A DNA stretch of 8,332 bases from positions 1-8,332 of the forward strand of contig CAJTSV010000140.1 of assembly GCA_910579075.1 (NCBI GenBank). The letters run 5' to 3'. The notes below the pieces were generated by a model. That model ran no database searches. It worked only from the letters and a program-made list of their open reading frames with translations, and had not been told where the DNA came from. Position numbers and translations under genes: made by a program. The DNA comes from an uncultured Eubacterium sp. (lineage in GTDB: Bacteria; Bacillota; Clostridia; Lachnospirales; Lachnospiraceae). Below, piece after piece: positions 1 through 6,027 of the stretch (positions within the stretch are counted from its first letter, which is position 1; every line of letters begins with the position of its first letter).

Positions 1-137
1 TGCCTCATAAATTTGGGATAAATTCTCCACAAACTGTGAAGCATAGCATGCCCCTTAGGGTACATCTCACGAAAAGCAATTTCAAACACGCTCTAGTGCG
101 GCAGCTCCAAAGCTGGTTTTTGACGCACGGCAATGGA
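1..137. other. Left-edge intergenic stretch, possible repeat fragment
   Basis: No convincing gene is visible here. The stretch contains a small hairpin (CAGCT at 102-106, AGCTG at 111-115, loop CCAA) followed on the plus strand by GTTTTT, inside a wider imperfect pairing of GTGCG (96-100) with CGCAC (124-128). It could end a transcript arriving from the left, or lie at the 3' end of the minus-strand regulator gene. Several frames stay open across it on both strands without start or SD signals, which suggests repeat-derived or non-coding DNA. Confidence in any function is low. Confidence 0.25.
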
Positions 138-914
138 TTATTCTGCATATTTTTTTGCCACATGATACACTGGAAGAAACGTTCCGCCTAATGTAACTGC
201 CAGCATGAGAAACAGTTCGGCTGCATTCCAGAAAGCAGGAAACAGCCATTGCAGTCCGAAGAAAAACAGCGGGAAAACAGCTGCATTGGCCACAGACCAG
301 ATTCGGCAGGTGCGCAGGATATGCGGCCAGTTTTTGTTGTTAAAGTAAATGCCAGGCATATTCATTTCAAAAAAACCATCATTATAGGCACTGATTTTAT
401 TTTCATCAAAATAGGCTGGCAGATGTTCTTTTGCCGCCAGAAAGAAATATCCGGCAAAGAACAGTTCAAGCAGCTGCATCGTCAGCACGCTTTCGGAAAA
501 CAGCCTGATACCCGTGTGCTTTTGGATAAAGTAACAGGCCAGGCTTTCAAGCAGTACCAAAAGACAGCAGCCAGTAAAAAGAAGCCAGTGCCTTCTTTTC
601 TGCTGCGGGCTTTTTTCCGGCTTTTTTTCGGAAAAGGCCAGTGCCTTTTTCACAAGGTTTTCTACCTGTTCTGTATTCAGGCTCGAATCCGTCTCCATGC
701 GTTTTCCTTCCAGAAGTTCCGTTACTGTGACATCCAGAATGTCTGAAAGCGGGATAAGCAGGGAAATATCCGGCAGGCTGATGCCGCGTTCCCATTTGCT
801 GACTGCTTTATCGGACAGAAACAGCTTCTGAGCCAGTTCTTTCTGGGTATAGCCTTTCTCTTTCCGTCTTGCGGACAGAAACTGGCCGAATTGTGATTTA
901 TTGATTTCATGCAT
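138..914 (-). CDS. XRE-family HTH regulator with C-terminal membrane domain
   Basis: A 258-residue protein, probably a membrane-anchored DNA-binding regulator. Residues about 8-70 form a Cro/C1-type helix-turn-helix (RRKEKGYTQKELAQKL, then LSDKAVSKWERG and PDISLLIPLSDIL). A charged linker (about 72-108) leads to four hydrophobic stretches near 109-130, 143-162, 205-225 and 230-252. Between the second and third pairs lies a polar loop with DENKISAYNDG and MNMPG. The start is placed at the ATG at 914 because GGAGG lies 8 nt upstream (923-927) and the HTH begins directly after it. A longer open frame to 1028 would run back over the likely promoter and has no SD. The gene is divergent from the G3E GTPase operon. 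A promoter with an overlapping inverted repeat suggests autoregulation. The signal sensed and any control of the neighbouring operon are unknown. Confidence 0.85.
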   Translation of the reverse strand: MHEINKSQFGQFLSARRKEKGYTQKELAQKLFLSDKAVSKWERGISLPDISLLIPLSDILDVTVTELLEGKRMETDSSLNTEQVENLVKKALAFSEKKPEKSPQQKRRHWLLFTGCCLLVLLESLACYFIQKHTGIRLFSESVLTMQLLELFFAGYFFLAAKEHLPAYFDENKISAYNDGFFEMNMPGIYFNNKNWPHILRTCRIWSVANAAVFPLFFFGLQWLFPAFWNAAELFLMLAVTLGGTFLPVYHVAKKYAE

Positions 915-965
915 GTCAGGTTCCTCCGGTGATTTTGATTTCAGAAATCTGTATGGTATGGTTCT

Positions 966-1003
966 GATATGGTTATCATATCCCAGACAGGGTGAATATG
1001 CAA
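966..1003 (-). promoter_or_regulatory. Promoter of the XRE regulator with overlapping inverted repeat
   Basis: Read on the minus strand there is TTGCAT (1003-998), a 17-bp spacer, and TATGAT (980-975). This puts the transcription start near 968 and gives a leader of about 54 nt to the ATG at 914. A perfect inverted repeat, GATATG-GTTAT-CATATC (966-982), covers the -10 element and the start point. Its arm size and position fit an autoregulatory operator for the HTH protein. The promoter match is seen in the sequence; repressor binding is inferred. Confidence 0.6.
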
Positions 1004-1060
1004 CCGACAGGGGGTCGACCGGACGCATTTGAGGGGTAAACCGGCAGTAGAATACGCGAA

Positions 1061-1105
1061 AACACGGTGTAACAGTTCAGGCAAGCTGAACTGTTACAAC
1101 ACGGT
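1061..1105. repeat. Perfect palindrome with flanking 8-bp direct repeats
   Basis: Thirteen-base arms, TGTAACAGTTCAG (1068-1080) and CTGAACTGTTACA (1086-1098), pair perfectly around the spacer GCAAG. The direct repeat AACACGGT occurs at 1061-1068 and again at 1098-1105, each overlapping the palindrome by one base. The element sits mid-gap between two divergent genes, upstream of the G3E operon promoter. It could be an operator, a small dispersed palindromic repeat, or a minus-strand hairpin followed only by ACCGTGTTTT. No gene runs into it from the right on the minus strand, so a terminator role is less likely. Confidence 0.7.
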
Positions 1106-1137
1106 TACTGGCATTTTATAAAAATTTTACTGGAACA

Positions 1138-1165
1138 TTGACAGCCGGATATGTTATAGTAAATT
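1138..1165 (+). promoter_or_regulatory. Candidate promoter of the G3E GTPase/nfn operon
   Basis: A consensus -35 hexamer TTGACA (1138-1143) is followed after 16 bp by TAAATT (1160-1165), a weak -10. The start would be near 1172 with a leader of about 50 nt. TATAAA at 1117-1122 is an alternative -10 lacking a good -35. The leader carries a small hairpin, GCCGGA (1179-1184) with TCCGGC (1190-1195), whose loop contains the upstream ATG at 1185. Confidence 0.4.
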
Positions 1166-1223
1166 TGTATGTGTATGCGCCGGAATGAATCCGGCAATAA
1201 TAGCTGAGAAAGAAGATGAAAGC

Positions 1224-2555
1224 ATGACAAAGATTGATATTATTTCAGGATTTCTGGGTGCCGGGAAAACCACGTTTATTAAAAAGATGATAGAAGAAGT
1301 TTTCCAGGGGCAGAAAATTGTACTGATTGAGAATGAATTTGGCGAGGTCGGGATTGACGGCGGATTTTTAAAAGATGCAGGAATTGAAATTACCGAGATG
1401 AATTCCGGCTGTATCTGCTGTTCTCTGGTTGGTGATTTTGACAAGAACCTGAAGGAAGTATTGGATAAATTCCACCCGGACCGCATTCTAATCGAGCCGT
1501 CCGGTGTCGGGAAGCTGTCGGACGTCATGAAATCGGTCACAAGCCTGGAAAAAGAGCAGGATGTGAAACTGAATGCACTTGTAACGGTTGTAAATGCAGC
1601 AAAAGCTTCCAAGCAGATGAAAGCGTTCGGGGAGTTTTTCAATAACCAGATTGAATTTGCGACAACGGTTGTCTTAAGCCGCAGCCAGAATGTCACGCAG
1701 GAGAAGCTGGAGCTTTGTGTAAAGCAGATACAGGATTTAAACCAGAAAGCGGCTGTCATTACAACACCATGGGATGACATTACAGGCGAAGCCATTTTAA
1801 ATGTCATTGAACAGAATGACACAATGGAAATGCAGCTGCTGGCCGAAGCACGCCATGCAAAAGAAGCAGCGGAGCACGCCCATCACCACCATGGGCATGA
1901 AGGGCATGAGCATCACGGCGAAGGCCACGGCCATGCGGAAGATGGCTGTCACCATGAGCATGACGGCAAAGACCATGCATGCAGCTGCCATAATGAAGGC
2001 CATGAACACGAAGGGCATAAACATGACGGGCACGGGCATCATGGCGAAGGGCACAGTCATGAAGGAGAACATGAGCACGAAGGCCATGAACATGGCAGCC
2101 ATAAGCATAATGGTGAAGGCCACGGCCATGAAGGAGAACATGAACATGGCAGCCACGGGCATCATGGCGACAGCCACGAGCATCACGGCGAAAACTGCGA
2201 ATGCGGCTGCCACGGCGAAGGCCACGGCCACGATGCAGACTGCTGCGGCCATCACCACGAAGGCCACCACCATGCAGATGAAATTTTCATGAGCTGGGGC
2301 CGGGAGACGCCGCATAAATATGAGAAAGCTGCAATTGAGCAGGCATTGAAAGCGCTTTCTGAAACAGAGGATTACGGCACGGTGCTGCGTGCAAAAGGCA
2401 TGGTAGAAGCATCGGACGGCACATGGATTTATTTTGACATGGTGCCGGGAGAATATGAGCTTCGGGAAGGACAGCCGGAGTATACCGGGCGGCTGTGCGT
2501 GATAGGCTGCGGCCTGGCAGAGGATAAGCTGGCACAGCTGTTTGAACTGGCATAA
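1224..2555 (+). CDS. G3E (CobW/COG0523) GTPase with long His/Cys-rich metal-binding insert
   Basis: A 443-residue P-loop GTPase of the CobW/COG0523 metallochaperone type, predicted cytosolic. Visible motifs are Walker A GFLGAGKTT (9-17), ENEFGEVGIDGG (36-47), the family metal-binding CxCC (C63, C65, C66) and a Walker-B-like ILIEPSG (88-94). Where NKxD is expected there is SRSQ (152-155). Residues about 218-350 are an insert with about 50 His and 8 Cys in 133 residues. It is followed by a CobW_C domain (about 353-443, starting near FMSWGRE). The insert and CxCC indicate binding of several transition-metal ions, plausibly zinc, for storage or GTP-driven delivery. The start at 1224 is chosen because family members begin a few residues before the P-loop beta strand. 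The in-frame ATG at 1185 lacks an SD and sits in a hairpin loop, although the SD for 1224 (GAGAAAGAAG region) is also weak. First gene of the putative operon. Confidence 0.9.
   Translation: MTKIDIISGFLGAGKTTFIKKMIEEVFQGQKIVLIENEFGEVGIDGGFLKDAGIEITEMNSGCICCSLVGDFDKNLKEVLDKFHPDRILIEPSGVGKLSDVMKSVTSLEKEQDVKLNALVTVVNAAKASKQMKAFGEFFNNQIEFATTVVLSRSQNVTQEKLELCVKQIQDLNQKAAVITTPWDDITGEAILNVIEQNDTMEMQLLAEARHAKEAAEHAHHHHGHEGHEHHGEGHGHAEDGCHHEHDGKDHACSCHNEGHEHEGHKHDGHGHHGEGHSHEGEHEHEGHEHGSHKHNGEGHGHEGEHEHGSHGHHGDSHEHHGENCECGCHGEGHGHDADCCGHHHEGHHHADEIFMSWGRETPHKYEKAAIEQALKALSETEDYGTVLRAKGMVEASDGTWIYFDMVPGEYELREGQPEYTGRLCVIGCGLAEDKLAQLFELA
1878..2273 (+). repeat. Degenerate in-gene repeats coding the His-rich insert
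   Basis: This part of the GTPase gene is built from short, imperfect, dispersed copies of units such as GGCCATGAACA and GGGCATCATGGCGA, coding G-H-E-H, E-G-H-G-H and H-H-G-E-G-H type units. Cysteine clusters interrupt the histidines at residues 242-255 (C242, C253, C255), 325-329 (C325, C327, C329) and 340-341. Such repetitive coding DNA is prone to length change by slippage or recombination, so insert length probably varies between strains. Confidence 0.75.
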
Positions 2556-2592
2556 GAATGGGAATGGAACGGTTCAGAAAGGAATGTGATTT

Positions 2593-3540
2593 ATGGAGGA
2601 AATCCCAGTATATTTATTTACCGGTTTTATGGACAGCGGCAAAACAACGCTGATTCATGAAACACTGTATGACAATGAGTTTGGCAAGGACGCCAGAAAC
2701 CTGGTTATCTGCTGTGAAGACGGGGATGAGGAATATGACGAGGCAAAGCTCCATACCATTACCGGCAGCCTGGCAATGATAGGGGAACAGGCTGAATTTA
2801 CAACGGAAAAATTAGAGGAACTGAATCAGAAATACCGCCCGGAGCAGGTATTTATCGAATACAACGGCACCTGGGAGGTCGGGCCGCTTCTGGAAATGAA
2901 GCTGCCGGAGCGCTGGGAAATCGTGCAGTCGCTGGCGACTGTAGATGCGGGCACATTCGAAATGTATCTGTCCAATATGCGTTCGATGATGATGGAACAG
3001 CTGTTTTCCGTGGATGTCGTGATATTTAACCGCTGCACGGAAACTACGCCGCGCGGGAAATTCCGCAGGACGGTCAAGGCGTTAAACCGCAGGGCGCAGA
3101 TTGTCTATGAACGCGAGGACGGTACGATTGATGACCAGGATATGGAGGAGCTGCCGTTTGACCTGGATGCGGATGTGATAGAGCTTTCGGATGCGGATTA
3201 CGGCATCTGGTATCTGGATGCCTCGGAAGACCCGAAAAAATACGACGGGAAAAAAGTCCGTTTCCTGGCGCTTGTATACCGCCCGGAGCAGAAATTAAAA
3301 CGCAGTGTCTTTGTGCCGGGGCGGTTTGCGATGACCTGCTGCGAGGCAGATATCCAGTTTATTGGATTTAAATGTAAATATGACAGGGCGGAAACCATTC
3401 CGCACCGTTCGTGGATTGATATTACCGCAGAGATAAAGCATGAGTTTGCAATGGAATACCGGGGCAAGGGCCCTGTGCTCTATCCGGTTTCCATAAAGCC
3501 GGCCGAAAAACCGGAAGATGAGCTGGTGTATTTTTCCTGA
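2593..3540 (+). CDS. G3E-like GTPase fused to TIGR03943/DUF1980-type domain
   Basis: A 315-residue fusion. Residues 1 to about 190 are a G3E/CobW-like P-loop domain: Walker A variant GFMDSGKTT (11-19, with Asp where the family usually has Gly), FIEYNGTWE (87-95) in the Walker-B region, and FNRC (145-148) near the expected NKxD. The CxCC motif is absent; CCEDGDEEYDE (40-50) lies in the switch region. Residues about 215-315 resemble the C-terminal domain of the TIGR03943/YcgQ (DUF1980) family: YDGKKVRFLALVYR, FVPGRFAMTCCEAD (240-253, with C249-C250), IGF, then SWIDITAEI and a closing VYFS. In other Firmicutes that family accompanies YcgR-type permeases, which are absent here. AAAGGA (2578-2583) is the SD, and the gap to the preceding GTPase is only 37 bp. 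A role in metal homeostasis is inferred from the families; the substrate is unknown. Confidence 0.8.
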   Translation: MEEIPVYLFTGFMDSGKTTLIHETLYDNEFGKDARNLVICCEDGDEEYDEAKLHTITGSLAMIGEQAEFTTEKLEELNQKYRPEQVFIEYNGTWEVGPLLEMKLPERWEIVQSLATVDAGTFEMYLSNMRSMMMEQLFSVDVVIFNRCTETTPRGKFRRTVKALNRRAQIVYEREDGTIDDQDMEELPFDLDADVIELSDADYGIWYLDASEDPKKYDGKKVRFLALVYRPEQKLKRSVFVPGRFAMTCCEADIQFIGFKCKYDRAETIPHRSWIDITAEIKHEFAMEYRGKGPVLYPVSIKPAEKPEDELVYFS

Positions 3541-3588
3541 GACATCTTGGGATGATGCATAGACCGTATTGAAAAATGGAGGAGAATC

Positions 3589-4479
3589 ATGTTTCCAATC
3601 GTAAAAAAAGAATTACTGGCAGAAAAGATTTACCTGATGGATGTGGAAGCGCCGCGTGTGGCAAAATCCTGTCTGCCGGGACAGTTTGTGATTGTCAAAA
3701 TGGATGAGGAGGGGGAGCGGATTCCGCTTACCATCTGTGATTATGACCGTGCAAAGGGAACGGTTACGATTGTATTCCAGACCGTCGGATATTCCACGGA
3801 GCGGATGCAGGAATTAAACGAAGGCGACAGCTTCCGTGACTTTGTCGGGCCGCTCGGGTGCCCTTCTGAAATCTGTGAGGAGAAAAACCTGGAAGAAACA
3901 AAAAAGAAGCACATTGTCTTTCTTGCAGGCGGTGTCGGGACAGCCCCGGTTTATCCGCAGGTAAAATGGCTGAAAGAGCATGGCGTGGACTGTGATGTCA
4001 TTATGGGTGCCAGAAACAAAGACCTGCTGTTTTTTGTGGAAGAAATGCGTGCTGTGGCAGCAAATCTTTATGTCACGACCGATGACGGTACATACGGGTT
4101 CCATGGAATGGGAACCGACCAGCTGCAGGCACTCGCAGATGAAGGAAAGGTTTATGACCACTGTGTGGCAATCGGGCCTATGATTATGATGAAATTTGTC
4201 TGCCTTCTGACGAAAAAGCTGGGCATCCATACGATTGTTTCCATGAATCCGATTATGGTAGACGGAACCGGAATGTGCGGGGCATGCCGCCTGATTGTCG
4301 GGAACGAGGTAAAATTTGCCTGTGTGGACGGGCCGGAATTTGACGGTCATCTTGTGGATTTTGACCTGGCCATGAAGCGCCAGCAGCAGTATAAGACACA
4401 GGAAGGCAGGGCAATGCTCAGGCTTGCAGAAGGAGCGTCCCACCATGGCGGATGCGGAATGTGCGGAGGTGATAAATAA
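3589..4479 (+). CDS. nfnA: NfnA, small subunit of electron-bifurcating Fd:NADP+ oxidoreductase
   Basis: A 296-residue FAD/NAD-binding protein of the PyrK/ferredoxin-reductase type, cytosolic. With NfnB it couples NADH and reduced ferredoxin oxidation to NADP+ reduction, reversibly. Visible parts are an N-terminal FAD-binding barrel with RIPLTICDYD (44-53), a nucleotide-binding GGVGTAP (114-120), and a C-terminal [2Fe-2S] site with C230, C233 and C245. D225 in VDGTGMCGAC is the likely fourth ligand, as known NfnA uses an aspartate. The tail ends in HHGGCGMCGGDK (285-296), an extra His/Cys cluster. The start at 3589 has a strong SD, GGAGGAG at 3578-3584. A 48-bp gap without a terminator separates it from the GTPase-TIGR03943 gene. 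Its stop overlaps the nfnB start. PyrK and sulfide dehydrogenase subunits are close relatives, but the adjacent nfnB settles the assignment. Confidence 0.9.
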   Translation: MFPIVKKELLAEKIYLMDVEAPRVAKSCLPGQFVIVKMDEEGERIPLTICDYDRAKGTVTIVFQTVGYSTERMQELNEGDSFRDFVGPLGCPSEICEEKNLEETKKKHIVFLAGGVGTAPVYPQVKWLKEHGVDCDVIMGARNKDLLFFVEEMRAVAANLYVTTDDGTYGFHGMGTDQLQALADEGKVYDHCVAIGPMIMMKFVCLLTKKLGIHTIVSMNPIMVDGTGMCGACRLIVGNEVKFACVDGPEFDGHLVDFDLAMKRQQQYKTQEGRAMLRLAEGASHHGGCGMCGGDK

Positions 4480-4481
4480 TG
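4465..4481 (+). promoter_or_regulatory. SD of nfnB within nfnA; TAATG translational coupling
   Basis: GGAGGTGA (4465-4472) lies inside the last codons of nfnA, 6 nt before the ATG at 4479, which shares one base with the nfnA stop TAA (4477-4479). This is a classical arrangement for coupled, near-equimolar synthesis of two subunits. Confidence 0.85.
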
Positions 4482-5861
4482 GATGTATTGAAACGAGTGC
4501 CGGTAAAGGAACAGGAGCCGCAGGTACGTGCAGCAAATTTTGAGGAAGTCTGCCTTGGGTATACAAAGGAAGAAGCAATGGAAGAAGCAGCAAGGTGCAT
4601 TAACTGCAAAAATGCGCAGTGTGTCAAAGGCTGCCCGGTTGGAATTGATATTCCGGCGTTTATCCAGCAGATAAAAGAAGGCGATATTGAAAAATCATAC
4701 CAGGTAATAGCAGAATCTTCTGCGCTGCCGGCAGTCTGCGGCCGCGTCTGCCCGCAGGAATCGCAGTGTGAGGGTAAATGCATCCGCGGCATTAAGGGCG
4801 AGCCGGTATCAATTGGCAAGCTGGAACGCTTTGCGGCAGACTGGTCGATGGAAAACGGCATAAAGCCGCAGCCGGCAGCAGAAAAGAACGGGCGTAAAGT
4901 GGCAGTTATCGGTTCCGGGCCGGCAGGACTGACCTGTGCCGGAGACCTGGCAAGGCTTGGCTATGATGTAACCATTTTTGAAGCGTTGCACGAAGCAGGC
5001 GGCGTGCTTGTATACGGCATACCGGAATTCCGTCTGCCGAAAGAGCGTGTCGTTGCAAAAGAAGTGGAAAATGTAAAATCGCTGGGCGTAAAAATCGAAA
5101 CCAACGTGGTTATCGGAAAAGCGGCTACCATTGACGAGCTGATGGAACAGGAAGGCTTTGAAGCAGTCTTTATCGGTTCCGGTGCAGGCCTTCCAAAATT
5201 TATGGGCATTCCGGGCGAACAGGCAAACGGCGTCTTTTCCGCGAATGAATTCCTGACGCGCAACAACCTGATGAAATCCTTCAAAGACTACGATACGCCG
5301 ATTTCCGAAGGAAAGAAGGTTGTAGTCGTAGGCGGCGGCAACGTGGCCATGGATGCAGCCAGGACAGCGCTGCGCCTTGGTGCAGAGGTACATATTGTAT
5401 ACCGCAGGAGCGAAGCGGAGCTTCCGGCAAGGGTTGAGGAAGTGCACCATGCAAAGGAAGAAGGCATTATTTTCGACCTGCTCCAGAACCCGAAAGAGAT
5501 TCTGGTTGATGAAAACGGCTGGGTAAAAGGCATCCGTATTATCAAAATGGAGCTTGGCGAGCCGGATGAATCTGGCCGCAGAAGGCCGGTAGAAGTGGCA
5601 GGCTCGGAATACGAAATCGAGTGTGATACGGTAATCATGTCGCTTGGCACATCGCCGAATCCGCTGATTTCTTCCACGACAGACGGGCTGGATATCAACC
5701 GCTGGCAGTGTATCGTTGCACAGGAAGAAAACGGACAGACCTCAAAGCCGGGCGTTTTCGCAGGCGGCGATGCCGTAACAGGCGCAGCTACCGTTATCCT
5801 CGCAATGGGAGCCGGGAAAGCAGCTGCAAAAGGAATTCATGAATATCTGGCAAAGAAATAA
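4479..5861 (+). CDS. nfnB: NfnB, large subunit of electron-bifurcating Fd:NADP+ oxidoreductase
   Basis: A 460-residue flavoprotein of the glutamate synthase small-subunit (GltD-like) family. As NfnB it carries the bifurcating FAD, the NADPH site and two [4Fe-4S] clusters that exchange electrons with ferredoxin. N-terminal cluster cysteines are C40, C43, C48, C52 and C87, C91, C97, C101, in the family's CxxCxxxxCxxxCP and CGRVCPxxxxCxxxC patterns. The first dinucleotide fold is VAVIGSGPAG (141-150) for FAD; the second is VVVVGGGNVAMDAART (281-296) for NADPH. The C-terminal FAD contact is GVFAGGDAVTGAATVILAMG (425-444). Length is normal for the family. Taken alone it could be annotated as NADPH-dependent glutamate synthase small subunit, but no GltB-type large subunit is present and the overlapping nfnA makes NfnB the better call. 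Last gene of the operon, followed by a terminator. Confidence 0.92.
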   Translation: MDVLKRVPVKEQEPQVRAANFEEVCLGYTKEEAMEEAARCINCKNAQCVKGCPVGIDIPAFIQQIKEGDIEKSYQVIAESSALPAVCGRVCPQESQCEGKCIRGIKGEPVSIGKLERFAADWSMENGIKPQPAAEKNGRKVAVIGSGPAGLTCAGDLARLGYDVTIFEALHEAGGVLVYGIPEFRLPKERVVAKEVENVKSLGVKIETNVVIGKAATIDELMEQEGFEAVFIGSGAGLPKFMGIPGEQANGVFSANEFLTRNNLMKSFKDYDTPISEGKKVVVVGGGNVAMDAARTALRLGAEVHIVYRRSEAELPARVEEVHHAKEEGIIFDLLQNPKEILVDENGWVKGIRIIKMELGEPDESGRRRPVEVAGSEYEIECDTVIMSLGTSPNPLISSTTDGLDINRWQCIVAQEENGQTSKPGVFAGGDAVTGAATVILAMGAGKAAAKGIHEYLAKK

Positions 5862-5893
5862 AAATCTGTGCGTCTGGCATGGATATTGATACG

Positions 5894-5941
5894 AAACAGC
5901 CTGGGTGCAGGCGGAAATTCCGCTGCATGCCAGGCTGTTTT
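5894..5941 (+). terminator. Intrinsic terminator after nfnB
   Basis: An 11-bp perfect stem, AAACAGCCTGG (5894-5904) with CCAGGCTGTTT (5930-5940), encloses an inner stem GCGGAA/TTCCGC, giving a long hairpin that runs straight into TTTTA. It lies 32 nt after the nfnB stop and separates the operon from the hicB-like gene. The flanking A and T runs would allow some bidirectional activity. Confidence 0.8.
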
Positions 5942-5955
5942 AGCAAAAAATGGAT

Positions 5956-6007
5956 TGTTTCAAAGAAACAGGATTTTGTTGATTAAGAAACAATTCTGGC
6001 ATATAAT
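5956..6007 (+). promoter_or_regulatory. hicB-like promoter with GAAACA inverted repeats
   Basis: TTGATT (5979-5984), a 17-bp spacer and a perfect TATAAT (6002-6007) make this one of the two best promoters in the window. The start would be near 6014, so only about 14 nt precede the ATG at 6028. A perfect inverted repeat TGTTTC-AAA-GAAACA (5956-5970) lies just upstream of the -35. A second copy of GAAACA (5987-5992) lies in the spacer, where TTGTT (5976-5980) and AACAA (5989-5993) bracket the -35. These are plausible binding sites for the ribbon-helix-helix protein encoded downstream; binding is inferred. Confidence 0.75.
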
Positions 6008-6027
6008 AAATGCGCAGGGGTGTTTTT

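Noticed and set aside
249..746. 165-residue plus-strand open frame
   Set aside because: Antisense to the XRE membrane-domain gene, with no recognisable motif and no SD.
915..1028. N-terminal extension of the XRE regulator from an ATG at 1028
   Set aside because: The extension covers the best promoter and inverted repeat, has no SD, and precedes the usual start of an HTH protein; the ATG at 914 has GGAGG.
1061..1105. Zur or AdcR zinc-repressor site upstream of the metal GTPases
   Set aside because: The palindrome resembles neither the Bacillus Zur consensus nor the streptococcal AdcR motif well enough to claim; left as an unassigned palindrome.
1878..2273. CRISPR-like or minisatellite array
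   Set aside because: Units are short, imperfect, without spacers, and fully explained by an in-frame His-rich protein segment.
1801..2292. Plus-strand frame with Met/Ala/Thr-rich repeats
   Set aside because: A second shadow of the same repetitive coding DNA; its composition follows directly from the +1 reading of the His codons.
1797..2315. Minus-strand frame coding a 172-residue, very hydrophobic Met/Ala/Val-rich protein
   Set aside because: It is the antisense shadow of the His-rich repeats (CAT/CAC codons read backwards give ATG/GTG). It has no SD and lies inside a clear GTPase gene.
3814..4593. 259-residue minus-strand open frame across nfnA/nfnB
   Set aside because: Antisense to two strongly recognised genes; no coding signature.
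4479..5861. Glutamate synthase small subunit (gltD)
   Set aside because: The family is the same, but the overlapping nfnA and the absence of a glutamate synthase large subunit favour NfnB.
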